NCBI RefSeq assembly: GCF_001466665.1
Contig: NZ_KQ758903.1
Span: 1,671,684-1,735,683 of the forward strand
Direction: 5' to 3'
Source of the DNA: Dehalogenimonas alkenigignens
Lineage (GTDB): Bacteria > Chloroflexota > Dehalococcoidia > Dehalococcoidales > Dehalococcoidaceae
DNA: 64,000 bases
The notes under the pieces were generated by a model. The model saw nothing but the letters and a program-made list of their open reading frames with translations, was not told the DNA's origin and did not search any database. The stretch's first letter is position 1. Each line of letters opens with the position of its first letter. Below are positions 1 to 8,094 of this stretch, piece after piece. The translations under genes were made by a program, and so were the position numbers.

Positions 1-1
1 T

Positions 2-202
2 CTCGAAAGCGACGAAGGAGGCTCGATCATCGTCATGGAGTTCAACTGGGAAAGCCTGGACCATTGGAAAGCCTGGAAAGCTTCACAGGTACAGAAACAA
101 ATCCTGGAAGATGCCGCCGGTTTACTGCTGGACCGCCCTAAGATGAGCGTTTATAAAGTGGTGCCTCTGAGCGGCTGGCCGACGGGAGGTTCGTTGCCTT
201 GA
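2..202 (+). CDS. C-terminal part of an antibiotic-biosynthesis-monooxygenase-like (ABM) protein, cut by window start
   Basis: An open frame enters from the left edge and ends at TGA 200-202, leaving 66 residues. The visible part contains the pattern FNWESLDHWKAWKAS followed by a short amphipathic segment. This resembles the C-terminal half of small dimeric ABM-fold proteins, where a conserved W-S-x-x-x-W-W-type stretch precedes the last helix. The N-terminus lies outside the window, so length and function cannot be judged. The gene reads into the bidirectional hairpin at 280-310. The family assignment rests on overall resemblance only; catalytic activity is not implied. Confidence 0.5.
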   Translation, partial: LESDEGGSIIVMEFNWESLDHWKAWKASQVQKQILEDAAGLLLDRPKMSVYKVVPLSGWPTGGSLP

Positions 203-279
203 TCTCCACCGAGTACGCGCCGCGGTCGGCAAACCGGATTTAGCCTGGCCGCACATGGGTTGCATTTTGTTTGAAAACC

Positions 280-310
280 AAACAGGCGCCTCTTAAAGAG
301 GCGCCTGTTT
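280..310. terminator. Bidirectional Rho-independent terminator
   Basis: A perfect 15-bp inverted repeat (AAACAGGCGCCTCTT / AAGAGGCGCCTGTTT) with an almost closed loop and T-runs on both sides lies between the rightward partial gene and the leftward hydrogenase operon. It probably ends both transcripts. Confidence 0.85.
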
Positions 311-333
311 TTGTTCCATAAGGCAGCGCTGCT

Positions 334-1605
334 TTAGTGCACCGAACAGGAGATACAGGGGTCGTATGCACGCACCAGCATTTCCAGGGTGTGCCTGATT
401 TCATCCACCGGCTTGTCCAGGATGGCCGGGGCTAAAGCGTCGAAATCATGCTGGATAGAGGCGTGGTTCTGGCCGGTAGGGATGATGCAGTTAGCCGAGA
501 CAATCTCACCGGCATCGTTATAAGTGTAGTCATGGATGAGCATGCCGCGCGGCGCTTCGACGATACCCACGCCGCGGCCGGCGCGAGGCTTTACCTTGAC
601 CTCTTCATCATGCAGACCCCGTGCCAGCAGCCTGTCGATGATGTTGATGGCATCTTCAACGCAGTGAACCGTTTCCACCGCCTGGGCAACAGAGATGAAG
701 AAGGGATTGTGGATGGGGGCTTTCATGCCCAGGGAAGCAGCCGCTTTTTTGGCGCGAGGCAGCAGTTGTTCCGAACTCAGGTTGAAGCGAGCCAGCGCGC
801 CGACCTGATATGACGCCCGCGCATGCCTGGTATATTTAGCCGAGGACTGAGGCACGCAGAACTCGTTGGTGATCTTCTGGTAGTCCTCCAGCGGAAAGGT
901 GCCGCCGTCGGAGGAGGCGATCTTGCCGGTGATAAAAGCGTACTCCTTGGAATCCTTGAGCGCTACGTATTCGGTGGGACGGTTGAAGTTGGGGATCATC
1001 GGGGCGAGCGATTTAACGACGGCCACCATGGTTTCGGCGTCGTCCAGGCACTTGACCAGTCTCTCGCGGACATCACGCAGGGCGTCGGCGTCGGGAAGCT
1101 TGCTCCAGCCGCCGACAATGGGAGTGATGGGGTGGGTCTTCCGGCCGGCCAGTATCTCGGCCAGGTTATAGGCCAGCTTTTTCATCCTGACGGCCATGAC
1201 GATAACATCACCGTGGGTCGCGACAAGCGGGATGACCGAGTCTGCGCCAAGGAAATCCGGGGCGATAAGGAAAAGCACGTGCAGAACATGACTCTCGAGC
1301 AGTTCGGCATCGTAAAGCAGCTTCCTGAGGAGCCAGGCTTGCTCCGTCAGTTTGATACCAAAGGCGGCTTCGGTAGCCTGGAGCGACGCGGTAGTATGGG
1401 CGATTGAGCAGATGCCGCAAATACGCGATGAGATGGTGGAGACGTCGTCATAGTTGCGGCCCTTAAGCATCCATTCAAAGAAGCGGGGGGATTCGGTAAC
1501 TTCCCAGAGGACCTTTTCAAGCTTGCCGTCTGAAGCCTCCAGGTGGATGTTGCCGTGTCCCTCGACGCGAGTAAGCTGGTTGACCTTGATCTTTATTTCT
1601 GGCAC
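334..1605 (-). CDS. hydA: Cytoplasmic NiFe hydrogenase (group 3b-like) large subunit
   Basis: This is the catalytic subunit that binds the NiFe(CN)2CO centre and interconverts H2 with protons and electrons. Length is 423 aa. The N-terminal Ni ligand motif RICGICSIAH (Cys63, Cys66) and the C-terminal motif DPCISCSVH (Cys417, Cys420) are both intact. The protein stops exactly at the His of the C-terminal motif, so the peptide that a maturation endopeptidase normally removes is absent. The start overlaps the small-subunit gene by 13 bp. Gene order (beta/gamma fusion, delta, alpha) resembles sulfhydrogenase/NAD(P)-linked group 3b operons; the exact subgroup is inferred. There is no Tat signal, consistent with a cytoplasmic enzyme. 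Confidence 0.93.
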   Translation of the reverse strand: MPEIKIKVNQLTRVEGHGNIHLEASDGKLEKVLWEVTESPRFFEWMLKGRNYDDVSTISSRICGICSIAHTTASLQATEAAFGIKLTEQAWLLRKLLYDAELLESHVLHVLFLIAPDFLGADSVIPLVATHGDVIVMAVRMKKLAYNLAEILAGRKTHPITPIVGGWSKLPDADALRDVRERLVKCLDDAETMVAVVKSLAPMIPNFNRPTEYVALKDSKEYAFITGKIASSDGGTFPLEDYQKITNEFCVPQSSAKYTRHARASYQVGALARFNLSSEQLLPRAKKAAASLGMKAPIHNPFFISVAQAVETVHCVEDAINIIDRLLARGLHDEEVKVKPRAGRGVGIVEAPRGMLIHDYTYNDAGEIVSANCIIPTGQNHASIQHDFDALAPAILDKPVDEIRHTLEMLVRAYDPCISCSVH

Positions 1606-2342
1606 TGCGATACCTCCGAATAGGAGTTGTAGATTTTAAAGCGCTCGAGAATCTGGTCAAGCGTCAGACCGTAGCGGGCAAGGACGTCCTTGGCCGAGTT
1701 AGTGTTGGGGTCATCTACCAGACCGCGACAGCCCCAGCAGAAGCGTCCGGATGATACGCACAGGGCGTCACAGCCGGCGCGGGTTACCGGGCCGATGCAG
1801 GTGCCCCCCCGCTGAAAGACGCAGACGTTACCGGCGATGCGGCACTCGGTGCAGACGGGGTAATTGGGAATATCCGGCCGTTTGCCTAAAAGGGCTGCTT
1901 TGACCACTTTGAGAAATTCTGAAGTCGTCGGGGGGCAGCCGCGAATATAGGCGTCCACCGGTACGACGGCGCTGACCGGCCGGGCTGGAATGGTGTTGTA
2001 ATATGAAGCACATTCACCGTAAACGCCCTTTAACAATTCGTCAGCAGTATAGGCGTTCTTCAAGCAGTTGACGCCGCCGGTACAGGCGCAGGCGCCCAGG
2101 GCGACGAGAACCTTGGCCTGCTTGCGGATGGCCTCGATCCGGGGTATTTCCGACTCCTTGGTGATGGAACCCTCGATAAAGGCGATGTCGTAGTCATCCG
2201 ACCGGTCAGTCTTGACCTCGCGGAAGTTGACGATGTCCACCGCGCCGAGGAGCCCCAGCACCTCGCCGACATCCAAGTTTAAAGCGTCAAGCTGGCAGCC
2301 TTCGCAGGAGGTGAAGTCAAAAAAGGCGACTTTAGGTTTCAT
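1593..2342 (-). CDS. hydD: NiFe hydrogenase small subunit (20-kDa NADH:ubiquinone oxidoreductase family)
   Basis: This 249-aa protein carries Fe-S clusters that pass electrons between the NiFe site and the flavin subunit. The proximal-cluster motif CEGCQLD (Cys13, Cys16) is near the N-terminus. Further conserved Cys occur in GACACTGG and RGCPPT, and a Cys-rich C-terminal half (CTECR, GCDALC, CWGCRG) suits additional clusters. No Tat signal is present, unlike the periplasmic HupS at 46 kb. The gene starts immediately after the stop of the upstream fusion gene (2343) and overlaps hydA by 13 bp, so the three genes are probably translationally coupled. Confidence 0.92.
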   Translation of the reverse strand: MKPKVAFFDFTSCEGCQLDALNLDVGEVLGLLGAVDIVNFREVKTDRSDDYDIAFIEGSITKESEIPRIEAIRKQAKVLVALGACACTGGVNCLKNAYTADELLKGVYGECASYYNTIPARPVSAVVPVDAYIRGCPPTTSEFLKVVKAALLGKRPDIPNYPVCTECRIAGNVCVFQRGGTCIGPVTRAGCDALCVSSGRFCWGCRGLVDDPNTNSAKDVLARYGLTLDQILERFKIYNSYSEVSQCQK

Positions 2343-4661
2343 TTAGATAGCCTCCCTTAGAGTCCGCAGCCGGGTCAGGTTGAATACCGGACCCTCCTGG
2401 CAGACGTATACACCATTGATCTGGCAATTGCCGCACTTGCCGACGCCGCACTTCATCTTGCGCTCCAGGGAAACGATGATGTTGTCGTCGGCCAGGTCGC
2501 GTTTTTTAAGCTCGTTGATGACAAAGCGGTACATGATCGGCGGGCCGACCACCACAGTGACCGTTTTCTTCGGGTCGAACTGAACCTTGGGGATTAGGGT
2601 GGTGATGACGCCGACATTGCCTGTCCAGCTTTCATCGCCTTTGTCAACAGTCTCCATAAAGGTCACATCCGGCGCTTTCGACCATTCCGCCATCTCGCCG
2701 GCAAAGACGCGCTCCGCCGGCGACCGGGCGCCGAAAAGGAGATTGATCTTGCCGTAGTTCTCACGTTTGTCCAGGACATATTGAATGAGCGATCGCAGCG
2801 GGAAGATGCCGATGCCCCCAGCGATGAAGAGCAGGTCTTTTCCTTCCATCTGCTCCAGGGGGAAGCCGTTGCCGAATGGCCCCCGGATGCCGACGGGGGC
2901 GCCGGCTTCCATGCGGTGCAGAGCACCGGTAACGTTGCCGACGTTGCGCACAGCGACTTCGAAGGTGTGGTCCCGGGTAGGGGATGAGGTCAGCGAGATG
3001 GGCGACTCGCCGATGCCAAAGACGTACACTTCAACGAACTGCCCGGGCCGGTGGCCCAGCTTGTGACCGTCTTTTAGCCTGAATTCAAATAAAGTTTCGC
3101 GACTGGAAAGAGGAGTTGTCTTTACGATACTGGCCAGGTGCGGAAGATAAAGTTCCGGCTGCGGCCGGGTATTGGTGATGGTGCGCCGGGCTTTTTCCCG
3201 TGCCGTTTCCGAGGCGGCAATGGCATTGTAGGCCTCCAGGGGCGAGGCGATCTCAGCCAGGCAGGTGACAGAACAGCGGCCGCAGCCGACACAGCCGAAT
3301 TTCCCGTAGCGGTCCAGGATATATTTACCTTTATGGTACATCCGGTGGCGGAACCGGGAAACTTTATCGCCGCGGAAGTTGGCGCCGGCGGCCACCCGGG
3401 AAAAATCCACCAGCATGCAGCCGTCCGGCTTTCTGATCCTTTCGCCGTCTGTCAAATTGAGGGAGACATCGTCCTGGACATCAAAACAAAAGCAGGTTGG
3501 GCAGACCATAATGCAGGAACCGCAGTTGAGGCAGGTCTCCGACCGCATCTTCCAGTAAGGATTGTCGTAATTGTTTTCCAGGAGGTTGGGTATCTTGTCC
3601 CGGGACATATCTAAAAAGAGGCGGTATTTAGACAGCGCCTCATCTCTGACCTGTTTCTGACGGGCGGTCTCGGCGACGGTCGGTTCGCGTACTTGAGCAT
3701 ATTTAGCCAGCACCTGAGCGCCGGCCTCTGATCCCACGGTCACCATATACGAAGAGTTGCCGATATCAGTCAGCAGCAGGTCGTAGCCGCTTTCCGCGGT
3801 ATAAGAACCCATGCTGGGGGCGAACGAAGACGGCAGGGGAGTCAGCACATCCACACCGATAATCAGCGTGTTCTGGCGGCGCGCCGCATAATTGGGATCA
3901 GGATTGCCGGTCATGAAAACTTCATCGAGGAGGTTGATAGCGTTGATATCATCCGGGTGGACGCCGATAAGGACGCGGGGTGTGGTGTCTGTCACCGGGG
4001 TGATTTCCGGAGTGGGACCAAGCTTGTAGCGCAGGATTGTCTCGCAGGCGGGGATGAAGAAAGCGGTGGGCGGGTTGACGGTGACGTCGTAATCCAGCGC
4101 CAGGTCATCGAAATTCTTGACCTTATCGTAAACAAATTTACCCTGCCTGGCCCTGACACCGATGGCTTCTCTCTCTTTAATAAGGCTATTGACTAAATTC
4201 TTGAGACTGTCGCGGGAAATGACGAAAGTGGCCTGGTAGGAAATCCTGGCAGGAGTCTGTTTGGCTTTAATTTGGACGTGAACCGTTTTCTGCTTGCTGG
4301 CTGACTTGATGGTGTCTTTTACCAGTTTTTCCAGGTCCTGGGGCGAAAAAGGCTTCACCAGGTAGTCCACCGCGCCCTGCTTCAGCGCTTCAGTGGCTGA
4401 TTCGACAGACGGGTGGTCGGTGGTAACTATCGCCTGGAGCCAGGGACGCTTCACCTTGACTTCCCGCAGCACGCCCAGTCCGTGTTTACCGGGCAGTCGC
4501 ATATCCAGCAGCATGACGCTGAAGTCCTGGTTGTCAATCAGCGACAGCGCTTCCTCGCCGGTGGCGGCGGTGGCAACCTTGAAACCCGCGCCCTTGAGCC
4601 AGGCGGCGGTTTCGCGGGACGCGGGATCGGAGTCAACGATGAGTACTGAGTTTTCCGGCAT
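2343..4661 (-). CDS. Response-regulator receiver domain fused to hydrogenase beta (4Fe-4S) and gamma (FAD/NAD(P)) subunits
   Basis: This 772-aa protein joins three modules usually encoded separately. Residues about 5-115 form a receiver domain with the acidic pair Asp10/Asp12, phosphoacceptor Asp53 (LLDMRLPG), Thr80 and Lys103 all in place. Residues about 125-480 resemble the hydrogenase beta subunit, with 4Fe-4S motifs at Cys377/380/383/387 and Cys457/460/463/467. Residues about 505-772 form a ferredoxin-reductase-like module with FAD-binding RPGQFVEV, nucleotide-binding AGGIGIFPL (613-621) and a C-terminal 2Fe-2S set at Cys738/743/746/754. It would link H2 oxidation to NAD(P). The start has a strong GGGGGAG site. 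No histidine kinase is adjacent. A read-through artefact is unlikely because one uninterrupted frame spans all modules. Confidence 0.9.
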   Translation of the reverse strand: MPENSVLIVDSDPASRETAAWLKGAGFKVATAATGEEALSLIDNQDFSVMLLDMRLPGKHGLGVLREVKVKRPWLQAIVTTDHPSVESATEALKQGAVDYLVKPFSPQDLEKLVKDTIKSASKQKTVHVQIKAKQTPARISYQATFVISRDSLKNLVNSLIKEREAIGVRARQGKFVYDKVKNFDDLALDYDVTVNPPTAFFIPACETILRYKLGPTPEITPVTDTTPRVLIGVHPDDINAINLLDEVFMTGNPDPNYAARRQNTLIIGVDVLTPLPSSFAPSMGSYTAESGYDLLLTDIGNSSYMVTVGSEAGAQVLAKYAQVREPTVAETARQKQVRDEALSKYRLFLDMSRDKIPNLLENNYDNPYWKMRSETCLNCGSCIMVCPTCFCFDVQDDVSLNLTDGERIRKPDGCMLVDFSRVAAGANFRGDKVSRFRHRMYHKGKYILDRYGKFGCVGCGRCSVTCLAEIASPLEAYNAIAASETAREKARRTITNTRPQPELYLPHLASIVKTTPLSSRETLFEFRLKDGHKLGHRPGQFVEVYVFGIGESPISLTSSPTRDHTFEVAVRNVGNVTGALHRMEAGAPVGIRGPFGNGFPLEQMEGKDLLFIAGGIGIFPLRSLIQYVLDKRENYGKINLLFGARSPAERVFAGEMAEWSKAPDVTFMETVDKGDESWTGNVGVITTLIPKVQFDPKKTVTVVVGPPIMYRFVINELKKRDLADDNIIVSLERKMKCGVGKCGNCQINGVYVCQEGPVFNLTRLRTLREAI

Positions 4662-4738
4662 GAACTCCCCCCTTTATGGCGGATTATCCGGCGAGGCCGC
4701 CGGTACTATTTTGAGACTAACAATAAAAAGGCGAGATG

Positions 4739-4767
4739 AGTATATCATAAGTATTAGTACTTGACTA
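4739..4767 (-). promoter_or_regulatory. Candidate promoter of the group-3b hydrogenase operon
   Basis: On the minus strand, TAGTCA and TATACT are separated by 17 bp, and the spacer contains GTACTAATAC (4751-4760). The same 10-mer lies upstream of the hup operon. The -35 box is weak (4/6). Confidence 0.4.
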
Positions 4768-4842
4768 GCATAACAGGCCGCGAAATCATTCGTATATCTG
4801 AAATTCTTTGAGACAATGAATATATATTTCTAATGAAGAGCT

Positions 4843-4871
4843 TTGCCCCCTTCCTGAGGCTATGTTATATT
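4843..4871 (+). promoter_or_regulatory. Candidate argJ promoter giving a very short leader
   Basis: TTGCCC and TATATT are spaced 17 bp apart, with the -10 box ending 13 bp before the argJ ATG. No Shine-Dalgarno sequence lies before that ATG, so the mRNA may be nearly leaderless. Confidence 0.35.
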
Positions 4872-4884
4872 CTATCATCGTATT

Positions 4885-6090
4885 ATGGACACCAGACTCA
4901 AGGTCATCCCCGATGGGTCGATCAGCTCGACGCCGGGCTTCCGCGCCGGGGCCGTCGCCGCCGGCATTAAAAAAGTTGCCGGCGCCCTTGACCTGGGTGT
5001 GGTAACGGCTGACAGACCTTGTACCGCGGCAGCCGTCTTCACCAGCAACCGTTTCAAAGCGGCGCCGGTAGTGCTGTCTCAAAGGCATCTTGCGTCAGGT
5101 AATGTCCGGGCAATCATTGTCAATGCCGGCTGCGCCAACGCAGGCACCGGGAAAATCGGCTACAACAACGCCTCGGCCATGACCGAGACGGCAGCCCATA
5201 AACTGGGCATTGACCAGAAAAGCGTCCTGGCGGCTTCCACCGGCGTCATTGGGGTTCAGCTGCCGATCGAAAAAATTCGCGCCGGGATTGACCGGTTAGA
5301 GCTTTCGACCGGCGGGGGTCATGATTTCGCCCGAGCCATCATGACTACAGATACGATTCCCAAGGAATCAGCCGTCACCTCGCCCGAATATGGCTTCACC
5401 GTCGCCGGCTGCGCTAAGGGTTCCGGCATGATCCACCCGGACATGGCCACGATGTTGGGCTTTATTACCACCGATGCCGCCATAGGCGCCGCTAACCTCC
5501 AGCGGCTGCTCAAACGGGCGGTCGATAAGTCTTTCAACGTCATCTCCGTCGACGGCGACACGTCCACCAATGACTGCGTCTTCCTGCTGTCCAGCGGCGC
5601 CGCCGGCATCGAACTAAAGCCCGGCGCCGCCGCCTACCGGGCCTTCAGAGAAGCCCTGGACTACGTCTGCGTCCATCTTGCCAGGGGTATCGCCCGCGAC
5701 GGCGAGGGCGCCACCAAGCTTATCGAAATGACAGTAACCGGCGCTGCTTCGGCCGCCGACGCCCGCAAGGTAACTCGCACAGTGCTGTCTTCGCCGCTGG
5801 TCAAAACAGCGGTCCACGGAGCCGACCCAAACTGGGGCAGAATCGTCGCCGCCGCCGGCCGCAGCGGGGCAAAATTCGACTTCGACCGGGCAAACCTGAA
5901 GATCGGCGAAGTGGAAGTATTGAAAAACGGCGCCCCGCTGCCGTTCGACAAGAAACTTGCCTCAGCCCAGTTCGCCGGAAAGGACGTCCACATCCGGCTC
6001 GACCTCGGGCTGGGCGGGGCCTCGGTCACCGGCTGGGGCTGCGATATGAGTACCGAATATGTCCGCATCAATGCCGACTACACAACGTAG
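4885..6090 (+). CDS. argJ: Bifunctional ornithine acetyltransferase / N-acetylglutamate synthase
   Basis: ArgJ transfers the acetyl group from N-acetylornithine to glutamate and so recycles acetyl in arginine synthesis. Bifunctional forms also use acetyl-CoA. Length, 401 aa, is normal. The autoproteolysis site is visible in GMIHPDMATML, giving cleavage between Ala188 and Thr189, with Thr189 as the nucleophile of the beta chain. It heads a rightward run argJ-argB-argD, and its end overlaps argB. No Shine-Dalgarno site is seen upstream of the ATG. Whether the enzyme is mono- or bifunctional cannot be told from sequence alone. No argA-like gene is in the window. Confidence 0.96.
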   Translation: MDTRLKVIPDGSISSTPGFRAGAVAAGIKKVAGALDLGVVTADRPCTAAAVFTSNRFKAAPVVLSQRHLASGNVRAIIVNAGCANAGTGKIGYNNASAMTETAAHKLGIDQKSVLAASTGVIGVQLPIEKIRAGIDRLELSTGGGHDFARAIMTTDTIPKESAVTSPEYGFTVAGCAKGSGMIHPDMATMLGFITTDAAIGAANLQRLLKRAVDKSFNVISVDGDTSTNDCVFLLSSGAAGIELKPGAAAYRAFREALDYVCVHLARGIARDGEGATKLIEMTVTGAASAADARKVTRTVLSSPLVKTAVHGADPNWGRIVAAAGRSGAKFDFDRANLKIGEVEVLKNGAPLPFDKKLASAQFAGKDVHIRLDLGLGGASVTGWGCDMSTEYVRINADYTT

Positions 6091-6895
6091 AGAAAACGCC
6101 GACAATATCGTCGTCGTCAAACTCGGCGGCTCCGTTCTGGGCAGCCGCGACACCTCTCTGGAAGATGTCGCCCGTCTCAAAAAAGAGGGTTATCTCCCGG
6201 TGGTCGTCCATGGCGGCGCGGCTGCTGTCAACAACTGGCTGAAACGCCTCAACATCACTCCAAAAATCGTCCAGGGCGAGCGCGTCACCGATAAGGACAC
6301 TCTGGATGTAGTAGCGGCCGTCTTAGCCGGACTGGTCAATAAGGAAACGGTAGCCATGCTCCTCGACCTCGGGATCAAGGCGGTTGGCCTGTCCGGTGTT
6401 GACGCAGGAATGATCCGCGGTCGAACCCGCGGCGCCGATTGGGGCTATATGGGCGACGCCACGGGAGTCGATCCCTCCGTCATCGCCACTTTGCTGGAGG
6501 ATGGCTTCGTACCGGTGGTGTCTCCGGTTTCGCTGAACAAGGCCGACAACCCGGTGCGCCTTCTTAACATCAATGGCGACCCGGTCGCCGGCGAACTGGC
6601 GGCAGCTCTCCAGGCGGAGCGATTGGTTTTTCTCACCGACGTTCCGGGCATCAGGGACAGCGGCGGCGAAGTCATCAATACGTTATCCGCGGCCGAAGCG
6701 GAATACCTGGTTAATACCGGCGTAGCCACCGGCGGCATGGTGCCCAAGATACGTGCGGCGGTCCGTGCTTCGGCGGCGGGCACGGTCACCAGCATCGTCG
6801 ACGGCAGGCAGCCCCATATTCTGTATAATGAGATCACCCGCGGCGGGTCCGGGACATCAATTTCCGCTTTGGGTCAAAGGGCAACATATGACTAA
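6059..6895 (+). CDS. argB: Acetylglutamate kinase
   Basis: ArgB phosphorylates N-acetylglutamate, the second step of arginine synthesis. The 278-aa protein has the amino-acid-kinase glycine loop VVVKLGGSVLG near residue 20, the substrate loop VVVHGGAAAVN, and GGMVPKIRAA towards the C-terminus. The chosen ATG overlaps argJ by 32 bp. A second ATG at 6071 would overlap by 20 bp and cannot be excluded, since neither has a clear ribosome site; coupling to argJ translation is likely. The end overlaps the argD start by 8 bp. Confidence 0.95.
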   Translation: MSASMPTTQRRENADNIVVVKLGGSVLGSRDTSLEDVARLKKEGYLPVVVHGGAAAVNNWLKRLNITPKIVQGERVTDKDTLDVVAAVLAGLVNKETVAMLLDLGIKAVGLSGVDAGMIRGRTRGADWGYMGDATGVDPSVIATLLEDGFVPVVSPVSLNKADNPVRLLNINGDPVAGELAAALQAERLVFLTDVPGIRDSGGEVINTLSAAEAEYLVNTGVATGGMVPKIRAAVRASAAGTVTSIVDGRQPHILYNEITRGGSGTSISALGQRATYD

Positions 6896-8087
6896 CTGGA
6901 AGGAACTGGAAAAAAAGTATTTCATGCGCACGCTGGTGCGGGCGCCGCTGACCATCGTCAAGGGTCAGGGCAGCTATGTCTGGGACGAGTCCGGCCGCAA
7001 ATACCTGGACTTCGTCGCCGGCTGGGCGGTTAATTCGCTCGGTCACTGCCACCCGGCTGTGGTCGAAGCCGTCAAGCGCCAGGTCGGTGAGCTAATCCAG
7101 ACATCGAACCATTATTACACCCTCCCGCAGCTGCAGTTGGCTCAGCTGCTGGTTGAAAACAGCTCCCTGAACAAAGTCTTCCTGTGCAACTCGGGCGCCG
7201 AAGCCGCCGAGGGAGCCGTCAAGCTGGCGCGCCGCTACGGCAAGTTGCATCTAAACGGCGCCTACGAGGTCATCACCGCCACCGGCTCGTTCCACGGCCG
7301 GACGCTGGCAATGGTCTCCGCTTCCGGGCAGCTCAAACACCAGCAGCCCTACACCCCATTGCCCGCCGGCTTTATCAATGTGGCATACAACAGCATCGGA
7401 GCCATCATGGAGGCGACAACCAGCACCGTCTGCGCCGTGATGCTGGAACCGGTCCAGGGCGAAGGCGGCGTCAACGTTCCGTCGCCCAATTACCTTAAAG
7501 AAGTCCGCCGCTGGTGCGACGAAAAAGGCATCGTCCTGATTCTGGACGAAATCCAAACCGGCATCGGCCGAACCGGTTCACTTTTTGCACACCAGATTTA
7601 CGGGATTGAACCTGACGTGATGACGCTGGCCAAGGGGCTCGGCGGCGGTTTGCCGATCGGCGCCATCATGGCCAAAGACAAGTTTTCGGTCTTTACCGCC
7701 GGTGAGCATGGCTCAACTTTCGGCGGCAACCCGGTGACCTGCGCCGCAGCCTACGCCGCGCTGGCATTTATAATTGAAAACGATATTCCCCGCAACGCTT
7801 ACGACATGGGAAACCGCCTTACCGATGGACTCAAACGCATCAAAGAGCGCTGGCCGGCACTGATCACCGAAATCCGCGGCAAAGGTTTGCTCCTGGCGGT
7901 TGAGTTCTCCGACGTTATCGCCAAGGAACTGACGCAGAAATGTCTTGAGAACGGTCTTCTGGTAAACGATGTCAAGCCAAACGCCCTCAGGCTGATGCCG
8001 GCGCTCAACATCACCGGGGACGAAGTAGAAGAAGCGCTAAGCCTCCTTGAGATGGCTTTGTGCCGGCTGCGCTCTTGCCAGGGATAA
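6888..8087 (+). CDS. argD: Acetylornithine aminotransferase (class III PLP enzyme)
   Basis: ArgD converts N-acetylglutamate semialdehyde to N-acetylornithine using glutamate. I start it at ATG 6888, which gives MTNWKELEKKYF and 399 aa, the usual family length. The frame is open further upstream but that stretch is low-complexity shadow of argB. The PLP-binding features are LDEIQTGIGRTG (Asp220 contacts the pyridine nitrogen) and the Schiff-base lysine in TLAKGLGGG (Lys249). The start codon overlaps the argB stop in ATGACTAA, a typical coupled junction. Confidence 0.95.
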   Translation: MTNWKELEKKYFMRTLVRAPLTIVKGQGSYVWDESGRKYLDFVAGWAVNSLGHCHPAVVEAVKRQVGELIQTSNHYYTLPQLQLAQLLVENSSLNKVFLCNSGAEAAEGAVKLARRYGKLHLNGAYEVITATGSFHGRTLAMVSASGQLKHQQPYTPLPAGFINVAYNSIGAIMEATTSTVCAVMLEPVQGEGGVNVPSPNYLKEVRRWCDEKGIVLILDEIQTGIGRTGSLFAHQIYGIEPDVMTLAKGLGGGLPIGAIMAKDKFSVFTAGEHGSTFGGNPVTCAAAYAALAFIIENDIPRNAYDMGNRLTDGLKRIKERWPALITEIRGKGLLLAVEFSDVIAKELTQKCLENGLLVNDVKPNALRLMPALNITGDEVEEALSLLEMALCRLRSCQG

Positions 8088-8094
8088 CGGGCTC

